Shown in pieces: positions 6,150 through 11,505 of a stretch of DNA of 11,922 nucleotides. Position numbers and translations under genes: made by a program. This DNA comes from Bacteroidota bacterium. GTDB lineage: Bacteria; Bacteroidota; Kryptoniia; Kryptoniales; JAKASW01. The notes under the pieces are model-generated. The model did not search any database. It had not been told where the DNA came from and saw only the letters and a list, made by a program, of their open reading frames with translations. The stretch spans positions 1 through 11,922 of the forward strand of contig JAJYOS010000100.1 of the NCBI GenBank assembly GCA_021796055.1, in the 5' to 3' direction. Each line of letters begins with the position of its first letter. The stretch's first letter is position 1.

Positions 6150-6424
6150 CCCTGTACAAGCCTCATAGTGTTTTGTTTGAGCAGTTCCTGCTGAATTAGG
6201 TCAAGCTGTGGGAAGGGATTGACAGAGATGTTGAGCTTCTCCGTTCCCTTCGGGCAGATGAAAGCTATCTTATCGTCCTGAATGCTTACTTCATCGAACG
6301 TGAGGTTGATAACGTGAACCGGAGAGATAAGCAAATCCGCTTTTTTCTCCTTCGTGTTCACGAATACTCCGAACGCTTCGACATAGGCCGACTGATCCTT
6401 ATTGATTGCGATGTGAACCTGCAT
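6146..6424 (-). CDS. Unknown small protein (92 aa)
   Basis: Not recognised. It is mainly beta-type (MQVHIAINKDQSAYVEAFGVFV, LLISPVHVINLTFDEVSI, KIAFICPKGTEKLNISVNP), ending in a helix (FPQLDLIQQELLKQN). The alternating hydrophobic pattern suggests a small sandwich or barrel domain. An AAAGGA lies about 8 nt before the ATG. The gene follows the 157-aa protein after a 16-nt gap, and its stop overlaps the next start (ATGA). Confidence 0.7.
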   Translation of the reverse strand: MQVHIAINKDQSAYVEAFGVFVNTKEKKADLLISPVHVINLTFDEVSIQDDKIAFICPKGTEKLNISVNPFPQLDLIQQELLKQNTMRLVQG

Positions 6425-6440
6425 TATTTATCCTTTCTTT

Positions 6441-6914
6441 TTATCCAATTAGTTTTCGACGTGCCGTTCCGTAGAACGCAAAGCGTATCCGCGTAGGCTC
6501 AATATTTTCACTAACATCGGGAATGAGTTTGACTTGGAAGTCTACAAATTCTGGGATCGTTATTAACCTATCGGGCCGCAAGTCCAGTTCCGCTGATGGA
6601 AAGAGAGTATGGGGCATGAATTCAGATAGGTGCACAGCTGGAAGCTCGTAATTGGCAAGTATGATCTGCATAATCCTTGAGGATGATAACTTATCCCACC
6701 GGCTCAAGTCTCTCGTGCCAAGCACAGTGATACGGAACGAAGAAACCTCGAAGCTATGCATGCCGGTAGGCAGTATGTTAGGGGTTGCTAAATTGGTTGT
6801 GGCCATTCCTGCGGATGCCAGCGAACGCGTAAAAATATTTGTGATGTCATTTGGTTTTACTGTCAACACATCGTACAGTTCTTGCTTTTTTAAGTCATAA
6901 AAAGAATAGTTCAT
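6441..6914 (-). CDS. Unknown protein directly downstream of integrase (157 aa)
   Basis: Not recognised. It has no signal peptide or membrane segment. After a helical N-terminus (MNYSFYDLKKQELYDVLTV) the rest is mostly beta-like with several Pro turns (NILPTGMHSFEVSSFRITVLG, RLITIPEFVDFQVKLIPDV, RIRFAFYGTARRKL). Such a profile is common among virion or receptor-type domains but is not diagnostic. Its ATG overlaps the integrase stop by one base (TAATG). A strong AGGAGG lies within the last integrase codons, so the start is secure and translation is coupled to the integrase. Confidence 0.72.
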   Translation of the reverse strand: MNYSFYDLKKQELYDVLTVKPNDITNIFTRSLASAGMATTNLATPNILPTGMHSFEVSSFRITVLGTRDLSRWDKLSSSRIMQIILANYELPAVHLSEFMPHTLFPSAELDLRPDRLITIPEFVDFQVKLIPDVSENIEPTRIRFAFYGTARRKLIG

Positions 6915-7888
6915 TACTCGCCCTTCCTCCTGTAATCAATAAACTCCTCTCCAGGCTCTTCGATCCTTGAGACTTCTTTAGCGTAGATCATAGTTGTCGC
7001 GATATTGATATGCCGGAGCATGGACTGGATTTTTGTTATTGGCGCTCCATGCGAAAGAGCGTTCACCGCCGCCGCGTGCCTCAGGCTGTGGGTGGATTTC
7101 TTGTCTCCTACAACCCCAGCTTTGCGGTAATACCCTTTCACGATTGCGCGGATTGAGGACAAGGCAATTCTTTCCCCTCTTGATCGCGGAGAATAACTTT
7201 GGAAGAGTGCTCCTTTACTATTTCCACGGCTTGAAACATAGTCCCTCAAGTAGCCGTCAGCTTCGGGATTCGCAATTACGAGAACTTCATCATAGTCAAC
7301 CCTGCCTTTACCCATGACGTGCAAGACAAGTTTTCCTTTTTCCGTCTTGAGCCGTTCGATGTCGGCACGGTGAACGTCGGATTCACGAGCGCCGCAAAAA
7401 GCCATAAGAGCTATCATGGCCTTGTCCCGTTTGCCGATAAGGTCTGCCGTCTCAATCGAATCGAATACCCTTACTACTTCATCGTCCGTCAACGCTTCCC
7501 TAAGGTGCATCTGAGCGATTCCACTTTTCTTCGCTCCCTTAACTCCGGTTGTGGGGTCATACTGAATCTTTCTGTTCCTCAAACACCAAGCGAAGAAATG
7601 CCGGACACCTGAAAGCCAGGTATTGATAGTGTTGGGCCTCATGTTCTTTGCCCTAAGGTCTGCGATCCATTCCCGAATGACTTCGTTTGAAACTTCGCCT
7701 TTGTGAGCGTCGAGCCAGTAGATAAACTTCTTCGTTCCCCAAGCGTAGGTTTCGGAGGTCTTGTCCGTGATTTCTCCGGCTTTTTGGAGCATGACAAGGT
7801 AACGGAGATAGGCTTTAAACAAATCCTCCAGCGTCTCAGGTTCGGAAGGGAGAGAAGGGGAGGAAACGATAAGGGAATTACTTGTCAT
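6914..7888 (-). CDS. int: Tyrosine recombinase / phage integrase (324 aa)
   Basis: All catalytic motifs are present when numbered from MTSNSL: R168 in FCGARESDV, K194 in VMGKGRVDY, H267 and R270 in THSLRHAAAV, H293 in MLRHINIATT, and the nucleophile Y302 in MIYAKE. Residues about 18-105 form the SAM-like N-terminal core-binding domain (YLRYLVMLQKAGEI, TINTWLSGVRHFFAWCLRN). Length and layout match XerC/D-like phage integrases. They exchange DNA between attP and attB through a 3'-phosphotyrosine. An in-frame extension reaches 7972, but it lies inside the upstream basic-protein gene. The start at 7888 has GAAGAG 5-6 nt before it and begins where family similarity should. No att core could be identified from one window alone. 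Confidence 0.92.
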   Translation of the reverse strand: MTSNSLIVSSPSLPSEPETLEDLFKAYLRYLVMLQKAGEITDKTSETYAWGTKKFIYWLDAHKGEVSNEVIREWIADLRAKNMRPNTINTWLSGVRHFFAWCLRNRKIQYDPTTGVKGAKKSGIAQMHLREALTDDEVVRVFDSIETADLIGKRDKAMIALMAFCGARESDVHRADIERLKTEKGKLVLHVMGKGRVDYDEVLVIANPEADGYLRDYVSSRGNSKGALFQSYSPRSRGERIALSSIRAIVKGYYRKAGVVGDKKSTHSLRHAAAVNALSHGAPITKIQSMLRHINIATTMIYAKEVSRIEEPGEEFIDYRRKGE

Positions 7889-8084
7889 TGCATCTCTTCT
7901 GTTTCCTTGGTGAACAATTCCGGCTCGGATACAATTTGGGCGAGTACTTTTTTTTCCTACCTGAAATAGCAATGCTCTTTAGACCTGCATCCGTGTATTT
8001 AAGTGTAGCTTTGAGCATCGAGCGTATTGCATGTAATATTTTTTCTGGTGCTTCATCTTTTCGGGTTCGGGTGCGTCCAGCCAT
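7878..8084 (-). CDS. Small very basic protein upstream of integrase (68 aa)
   Basis: Starting at MAGRTRTRKDEAPEK, the protein has an Arg/Lys-rich N-terminus, a helix (EKILHAIRSMLKATLKY), a short linker (DAGLKSIAISG) and a Lys/Arg-rich tail. The charge suggests nucleic-acid binding; no family is recognised. The start is chosen because AGGAG sits 6 nt before this ATG. A longer in-frame opening at 8111 or 8141 has no such site. Its 3' end overlaps the integrase start by 11 nt, so the two are coupled. Position and size would fit a recombination directionality factor or regulator, but no helix-turn-helix is convincing. Confidence 0.68.
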   Translation of the reverse strand: MAGRTRTRKDEAPEKILHAIRSMLKATLKYTDAGLKSIAISGRKKKYSPKLYPSRNCSPRKQKRCNDK

Positions 8085-8107
8085 GTTCTTCTCCTGTCTT
8101 GTATAGT

Positions 8108-8236
8108 TCATGATAGGTTGGTGAAAGATTGATAGATCCAATTCCCAAAGCGGACTTCTTCAAGATATTCTCTGCATGCTTCGTCAGTTGAGAAGCGCTG
8201 CGTAAACTCCATTATGGAAGTAGGAAAGTTAGGCAT
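8108..8236 (-). pseudogene. Truncated N-terminus of an IS1595-type transposase (42 codons)
   Basis: The frame begins MPNFPTSIMEFTQRFSTDE and continues ACREYLEEVR. It closely resembles the start of IS1595/ISXO2-family transposases, whose N-terminal zinc-ribbon region opens with a phenylalanine/acidic pattern and a CREYL-like helix before an RWP.GF.CP.C ribbon. Here similarity stops right after EEVR. The next residues (FGNWIYQSF) diverge and a stop follows, so the ribbon and the whole DDE domain are gone. No Shine-Dalgarno precedes the ATG. The fragment implies an insertion event followed by deletion, with a junction near 8147-8150. Recognition rests on about 29 residues recalled from family knowledge, so it should be treated as probable. 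A chance short peptide is less likely. Confidence 0.6.
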
Positions 8237-8365
8237 AGATTAACCTCGTTAGCGCTATCACAAAGATGGAAAAGGAAACCAACGAAAAAAAGTACAAAAG
8301 AGCACCTAAGAAAGGTCGGCCAATTCCTTCTCCCGTTAGCAAAGAATCCAACCACCTATCCAGTA

Positions 8366-8758
8366 TTGCTCTTGAGTCTAGGATATCATTATACCTTGCT
8401 GGGCGCAAGCAACGTATGGACGCATCCATTAAGAGAGCTGTCAGTAGCAGGAACACTGGTATTGGCCATTGTGGTGGCCCTCCTAATGTCGCTGGCATGG
8501 AGGGGGGCGCTAGCTTATGAACACCATAGACGAGAAAAGCCGAAGCTGATAGAGTACGGTGGATATTTCTGGAGAATATACGGCGACATGCAAGGCGCAG
8601 ACTATCCACTTTGCCCAAACCACAAATATTTCCTAACACCCCAAGGCGATACCCTCTACTGCACAAAAGACGAAAGCGAATCTTTCCCAGACTTAACGCA
8701 GGCCAAATTACGTGAACTAATTGTCGGCGCACATCACAAAGCACAGTCAGAAATTTAG
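8366..8758 (+). CDS. Membrane-anchored protein with Cys-rich tail, read against its neighbours (130 aa)
   Basis: From about residue 29 the frame has one strong membrane segment (LSVAGTLVLAIVVALLMSLAW). A cytoplasmic-type domain follows, with an aromatic stretch (YGGYFWRIYGDMQGADY), the pair CPNHKYF...DTLYC and a charged helical end (DLTQAKLRELIVGAH). This looks like a small membrane protein with a partial zinc-ribbon-like module. The family is not named. The start is uncertain: the frame is open well upstream with no ATG and no Shine-Dalgarno, and TTG at 8366 is only the first permitted codon. The real N-terminus may be altered or frameshifted. It is the sole plus-strand gene inside the leftward series and adjoins a transposase remnant, so it may be an inserted cargo (moron) gene. 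Confidence 0.5.
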   Translation: MLLSLGYHYTLLGASNVWTHPLRELSVAGTLVLAIVVALLMSLAWRGALAYEHHRREKPKLIEYGGYFWRIYGDMQGADYPLCPNHKYFLTPQGDTLYCTKDESESFPDLTQAKLRELIVGAHHKAQSEI

Positions 8759-8806
8759 GCATAACCCTCCCAAGTGAGCAAACCCGATAAGCATGTTCCG
8801 AATAAC

Positions 8807-9043
8807 TCACTCGCTCCATCCTTTCCCCTTGAGGAACGCTTTGTGCAGGTCCTCGAATGTAGCTCCGGCTTCAAGGCATCGCATTTCAAGCGTGTCCAGT
8901 TCCGCGAAGTTCATTCCCTGTTTTACACCCTCCACTAAAGCGGATAACGCTTTCTCTTTTCCGGCAAGGAGTTCCGCCGCTCTCGTTGTGTGTATGTCCC
9001 GCCGTTCTTCGGGGTCATTTGTGAATTCATTTGAGGGAATCAT
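8807..9043 (-). CDS. Small acidic helical protein (78 aa)
   Basis: Not recognised. The sequence is almost entirely helical: EERRDIHTTRAAELLAGKEKALSALVEGVKQG, then FAELDTLEMRCLEAGATFEDLHKAFLKG. It has no membrane segment and no metal motif. The start is well supported by GGAGG about 8 nt upstream. It follows the YopX gene by 18 nt. It is the last gene before the interrupted region that holds the plus-strand gene and the transposase remnant. It may be a small adaptor or regulatory protein. Confidence 0.72.
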   Translation of the reverse strand: MIPSNEFTNDPEERRDIHTTRAAELLAGKEKALSALVEGVKQGMNFAELDTLEMRCLEAGATFEDLHKAFLKGKGWSE

Positions 9044-9061
9044 TTTCCTTCCTCCGTTGGG

Positions 9062-9505
9062 TTATTTTGCTTTTAATCCTGATAGTGGGCTGTTCGGACT
9101 GAGGAATTCGGGATTCTCATAGGTATTGCCAATCTTTCCGTGATATCGCGAAACATCTGCCACGGTTTGATATACTCCCGTTTGCCTACACGGGTTCCCG
9201 TGTCTAACAAGCCGAAACGCGCAAGATGCATCGTCATATTTTACTTCATAGCAATGATCCGTGTGCCCATCTTCTAAATATATGCAGGGATAGAGGTCGC
9301 CTTCCCAGACTTTTTCTCCTTTCACATCCAGACAACCCGTATTGAGCATTGCGGGAGTGTCACTGGGGTATTTCGTATTGAAAGGACTTAAGCTTGCCGA
9401 GTCTTGCGGATCAAGCCCTTCAACATAAAATATTCCAAATATACCGGCTACGATTCGGTATTCCATTTCCCGCCCATTCCATACGCGAACTTGGATAATG
9501 TTCAT
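9062..9505 (-). CDS. YopX-family phage protein (147 aa)
   Basis: The hallmarks of the YopX family are present. The N-terminus reads VRVWNGREMEYR (7-17). The central GCLDVKGEKVWEGDLY (57-72) corresponds to the family's 'G..D..G..I.EGD' core. A strand EVKYDD (87-92) follows, and the C-terminal IGNTYENPEFL (125-135) matches the usual IGNIYENP.L ending. Length is normal. YopX proteins are common in temperate phages and their biochemical role is not established. They form a beta-rich oligomer-like fold. AAGGAG lies about 9 nt before the ATG, and the start overlaps the stop of the upstream zinc-finger gene as ATGA, so translation is coupled. Confidence 0.9.
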   Translation of the reverse strand: MNIIQVRVWNGREMEYRIVAGIFGIFYVEGLDPQDSASLSPFNTKYPSDTPAMLNTGCLDVKGEKVWEGDLYPCIYLEDGHTDHCYEVKYDDASCAFRLVRHGNPCRQTGVYQTVADVSRYHGKIGNTYENPEFLSPNSPLSGLKAK

Positions 9506-9657
9506 TTTCCTCTACTCCTTGTCGTTCTTTTGTGATACACATGGATATGCCACCAGCACCACTCACAGACATACTGATTGCAGTTGTGACAGTAATGTCG
9601 TCGTTTGCGCTGTGGCAATATCTCTCCGCAATCATCACACCGTTTAATGTTAGCCAT
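9502..9657 (-). CDS. Zinc-finger microprotein with three CxxC pairs (51 aa)
   Basis: The gene translates as a 51-residue protein with three Cys pairs: C7-x2-C10, C23-x2-C26 and C31-x2-C34. A histidine-rich segment follows (WWHIHVYH: H37, H39, H42) and then a basic tail (KRTTRSRGK). The ligand spacing would allow two zinc ions in a cross-brace or treble-clef manner, like a very small RING/B-box-type finger. This assignment is structural only. An AAGGAAGG lies 5-6 nt before the ATG, and the stop overlaps the YopX start as ATGA, both strongly supporting a real gene. It is read in a frame where a longer overlapping open frame is a shadow. Likely a nucleic-acid- or protein-binding phage accessory protein. 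Confidence 0.8.
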   Translation of the reverse strand: MANIKRCDDCGEILPQRKRRHYCHNCNQYVCEWCWWHIHVYHKRTTRSRGK

Positions 9658-9669
9658 ATACCCTTCCTT

Positions 9670-9987
9670 TCAATCTTCCCTGTTCCACAATATTGAGCGT
9701 TTTGATTTGAATCCACATTCTCCCCACGGCTCATATACAACCGTTCCAATAAGGGATAGACGATCAGCTTCAAATGTTAACCATACATGAAAGTAACTCT
9801 TGGCCTTTGAATCAATGGAAACAATAAATGGGGGAATGCGCTTCATTCTATCTTTGAAAAACGTTTCCACTTCGCCTCGTTCAATGGGTTCATACCAGTA
9901 GTAGAATACGTAGGTCTTATGGTCAAGAAAATTATCCATGATGCTTCCGAGAATCCGACGTTTGCGATTAGTCATATAGAGCTTCAT
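9670..9987 (-). CDS. Aromatic-rich unknown protein (105 aa)
   Basis: No family is recognised. After a basic N-terminus (MKLYMTNRKRRILGSIMDN) the protein is rich in Tyr, Trp and Phe (YVFYYWYEPIERGEVETFF, SYFHVWLTFEADRLSLIGTVVYEPWGE), suggesting a compact alpha/beta fold. There is no signal peptide. The ATG is 3 nt after the upstream gene's stop, with only a poor Shine-Dalgarno, so it is probably translated by re-initiation. An internal Met at residue 5 is an alternative start. It stands between two zinc-finger genes in the same transcript. Confidence 0.65.
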   Translation of the reverse strand: MKLYMTNRKRRILGSIMDNFLDHKTYVFYYWYEPIERGEVETFFKDRMKRIPPFIVSIDSKAKSYFHVWLTFEADRLSLIGTVVYEPWGECGFKSKRSILWNRED

Positions 9988-9990
9988 GCG

Positions 9991-10191
9991 CTACTGTCCG
10001 CTCTTTGCACGCTCTTCTAGAGCTTCCTTCATTGTGAGCTTACCAGACTCAAGCCGTAATTTTCCATCTTTATCGACAAAGACCTGCCGACGTAGATTTC
10101 TTTTGCACTTCCCTGAATGCTTCTGAAATTTCTGCAGCTCCTGCAGGCCAGTCAGTCCGTAAATCTCCTTGTTGCAATATGGGCATTTCAT
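9991..10191 (-). CDS. C2HC zinc-finger small protein (66 aa)
   Basis: The N-terminus carries C3-x2-C6 (CPYC) and, 18 residues later, H25-x3-C29 (HSGKC), a classic single C2HC zinc finger. A basic stretch follows (KRNLRRQVFVDKDGKLR) and then a charged C-terminal helix (TMKEALEERAKSGQ). The protein probably binds nucleic acid or another protein. A GGAG lies 13 nt before the ATG. It is the first gene after a 139-nt gap holding a candidate promoter, and the other four small genes follow it closely. Confidence 0.8.
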   Translation of the reverse strand: MKCPYCNKEIYGLTGLQELQKFQKHSGKCKRNLRRQVFVDKDGKLRLESGKLTMKEALEERAKSGQ

Positions 10192-10228
10192 CCTATTGAT
10201 CTTTCTCCTTTCTTATCGTCTCTATTCT

Positions 10229-10257
10229 AAATTAGTGATTATACAAGCCAATGTCAA
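10229..10257 (-). promoter_or_regulatory. Candidate sigma-70-type promoter in the 10192-10330 gap
   Basis: On the minus strand a perfect TTGACA (-35, at 10252-10257) is followed after 17 bp by TAATTT (10229-10234), a weak -10. A perfect TATAAT is also present (10238-10243) but lies only 8 bp from the TTGACA, so they cannot pair as a normal promoter. The predicted start near 10222 would give a leader of about 30 nt for the zinc-finger gene starting at 10191. The rest of the gap (10258-10330) shows no terminator or gene. Confidence 0.4.
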
Positions 10258-10330
10258 GACTTTTCCGACTCCGGTTTAGATCGTTCGTCCTGGGGCAGCG
10301 TAGGCCACATAGCGTTGATCGTAGGGTGTC

Positions 10331-10594
10331 TCATTTTGCGCATACTCCTTTCCCTGCCTTAATTGGGGTATTCAAGATGCGCTTTATAGCGAAGATCTGC
10401 TCGCGAGTTGCAATTTCTACTACCGCAGTCCCGATTGGAGCGTTTCTGACATTTTCAAATAAGAATACGTTTGCGAAGATTGCTCCAACAGGAAAATCGT
10501 CCGCGATCTTGCTGAATCTTTCCTTCAGTGGTTTGAGTGCCTTCAGTTGTTCCGGCGTTAGCCTGATAGCCACAGACTTCGGATAGTTTTTCAT
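10331..10594 (-). CDS. Small unknown protein (87 aa)
   Basis: Not recognised. The N-terminus KSVAIRLTPEQLKALKPLKERF has the look of a strand followed by a helix, as in ribbon-helix-helix DNA-binding proteins. The next part is hydrophobic (VGAIFANVFLFENV) and a last helix (REQIFAIKRILNTPI) is basic. A DNA-binding role is therefore possible but weakly supported. The ATG overlaps the upstream stop as ATGA. It is the second gene of the short leftward transcript from the divergent control region, so it is a candidate for a regulatory early gene. Confidence 0.68.
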   Translation of the reverse strand: MKNYPKSVAIRLTPEQLKALKPLKERFSKIADDFPVGAIFANVFLFENVRNAPIGTAVVEIATREQIFAIKRILNTPIKAGKGVCAK

Positions 10595-10779
10595 TTCTTT
10601 TCCTCCATTATTTTCACCACTTTCTTCACTCCCTTGATCTTGTTTTTCCCGTGCTTGTCCTTGTTGTACTCTTCCTTTGCAATGAAAGGAATCATTTCAT
10701 CGGACATACCTGAGTGCAGCCGGTCGGTCTTTACAAACCGCCGCTTTCCTTCGGTATCAATAAACTCGATTGTGTGCAT
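10591..10779 (-). CDS. Small basic protein, first leftward gene of the control region (62 aa)
   Basis: Not recognised. It opens with a beta hairpin-like stretch (MHTIEFIDTEGKRRFVKTDRL) and ends in a Lys-rich helix (KNKIKGVKKVVKIMEEKK). Its GGAG lies 6 nt before the ATG, so the start is secure. It is the first gene downstream of the leftward promoter with the palindrome at 10828-10845, with a predicted leader of about 16 nt. The position next to a divergent promoter pair would suit a regulator, but no helix-turn-helix is visible. Confidence 0.7.
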   Translation of the reverse strand: MHTIEFIDTEGKRRFVKTDRLHSGMSDEMIPFIAKEEYNKDKHGKNKIKGVKKVVKIMEEKK

Positions 10780-10801
10780 TTGATCTCCGTTGTTTTCGCA
10801 T

Positions 10802-10845
10802 AATCTAATATCTCACTCCGTGATTGTCTGTGATTAAACTCACAG
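10802..10845 (-). promoter_or_regulatory. Leftward CRP-type promoter with palindromic operator
   Basis: The palindrome CTGTGA-N6-TCACAG lies at 10828-10845. On the minus strand its right half runs into CAGACA (10825-10830, -35-like). After exactly 17 bp comes TAGATT (10802-10807, -10-like, 4 of 6 to consensus). A start near 10795 puts the palindrome centre (10836.5) at about -41.5, the position of CRP in class II promoters. Additional TCAC/GTGA half-sites lie at 10813-10823, between the -10 and -35. It would drive the 62-aa gene. Confidence 0.55.
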
Positions 10846-10913
10846 CGGAAATGAGGCTTTCGGCATAGCGGTTGAACTGCGAAATATTTTCGTGCCAAAG
10901 CTCTCCAGTAAGG

Positions 10914-10956
10914 TGTGAATTTCGTCACAGACAAAAAGGAAGGGATGTGTTAAGTT
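10914..10956 (+). promoter_or_regulatory. Rightward CRP-type promoter with palindromic operator
   Basis: TGTGA-N6-TCACA lies at 10914-10929 and continues as GACA, so that CAGACA (10928-10933) can act as a -35. Exactly 17 bp later comes TAAGTT (10951-10956) as a weak -10. A start near 10963 places the palindrome centre (10921.5) at about -41.5 and leaves a leader of about 21 nt containing the GGAG of the Imm5-like gene. The TCACAGACA flank is identical to that of the leftward promoter. The two operator centres are 85 bp apart. Confidence 0.55.
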
Positions 10957-10983
10957 GTATCAGCAAACAACGGAGATAAGAAA

Positions 10984-11505
10984 ATGAAACTCTCAACACA
11001 ACTCAAGAAATTCGACGCCTGCACGGAAGGGTATGAGTGGGCAAAGGGAAAGACGCTAACGGAAGCCTGGAGTACCTGTGAACGTGGTGATTGGATGTTG
11101 TGGTATGCGGCGAAGATAAATATTGACAGAAAGCTACTCGTCAGGGCCGCATGCGCCTGCGCCAGACTGGCCTTGAGGTTCGTGCCGGAAGGTGAAGATC
11201 GGCCACGTATAGCTATCGAAACCGCAGAGGCGTCGGCAGAAGGAAAAGCATCAATTGAAGACGTGAAGCATGCCGCCGCCTATGCCGCCTATGCCGCCGC
11301 CGATGCCGCCGATGCCGCCGCCTTTGCCGCCGCCCATGCCGCCTTTGCCGCCGCCCATGCCGCCCATGCCGCCTATGCCGCCGCCCATGCCGCCAATGCC
11401 GCCTATGCTGCCGCCGATGCCGCCGCTTATACTACTACTTTGCGCGTATGCGCGGAGATAGCGAAGGATATAATACCGTTGGATGCGCTCAAAGGAGATA
11501 AGTAA
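10984..11505 (+). CDS. Imm5-like (putative immunity) protein with a long alanine helix (173 aa)
   Basis: Residues about 10-95 match the pattern of the family annotated as putative immunity protein (Imm5-like): a conserved EAW..C.RGDWMLW segment, RKLLVRAACACARLAL, then VPEGEDRPRIAIETAEA. Residues 96-149 are almost pure alanine interrupted every 3 or 4 residues by Tyr, His, Asp, Phe or Asn. The mean spacing is about 3.5, so these side chains form one stripe on an alpha helix. The C-terminus is RVCAEIAKDIIPLDALKG. GGAG lies 8 nt before the ATG. The family occurs in bacteria and phages, and a true immunity function here is unproven. It is the first gene of the rightward transcript, behind a CRP-like promoter. 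Confidence 0.82.
   Translation: MKLSTQLKKFDACTEGYEWAKGKTLTEAWSTCERGDWMLWYAAKINIDRKLLVRAACACARLALRFVPEGEDRPRIAIETAEASAEGKASIEDVKHAAAYAAYAAADAADAAAFAAAHAAFAAAHAAHAAYAAAHAANAAYAAADAAAYTTTLRVCAEIAKDIIPLDALKGDK
11269..11430 (+). repeat. Tandem 9/12-nt repeats encoding the alanine helix
   Basis: Sixteen units of the type NATGCCGCC or NATGCCGCCGCC follow one another. The first base of each unit takes all four values (TAT, GAT, CAT, AAT) and two units begin TTT, while the GCC codons are almost constant. The array encodes X-A-A and X-A-A-A steps. It should be prone to length change by slippage in multiples of three bases, which would alter helix length without shifting frame. Confidence 0.85.

Noticed and set aside
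8266..8520. An 84-codon plus-strand frame beginning MEKETNEKK.
   Set aside because: It ends in a Gly/Pro-rich stretch out of frame with the likely real domain. I kept it only as a possible frameshifted N-terminus of the gene ending at 8758.
8229..8819. A 196-codon minus-strand open frame spanning the region of the plus-strand membrane protein.
   Set aside because: Its first half has no protein-like order, it overlaps the well-supported plus-strand frame throughout, it has no ribosome-binding site, and it covers the end of the neighbouring gene. The hydrophobic C-terminal part is notable but not enough.
9420..9773. A 117-codon minus-strand frame.
   Set aside because: It overlaps the zinc microprotein, the YopX gene and the 105-aa gene in other frames and lacks any ribosome-binding site.
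10251..10586. A 111-codon plus-strand frame.
   Set aside because: It is antisense to the 87-aa gene, which is coupled to its neighbour by ATGA; no plus-strand ribosome-binding site is seen.
10731..10934. A 67-codon minus-strand frame in the control region.
   Set aside because: It uses a TTG start, overlaps the 62-aa gene and covers both operators. It is more likely regulatory DNA.
11269..11430. CRISPR array.
   Set aside because: Units are 9 or 12 nt with no spacers and encode an in-frame protein segment.
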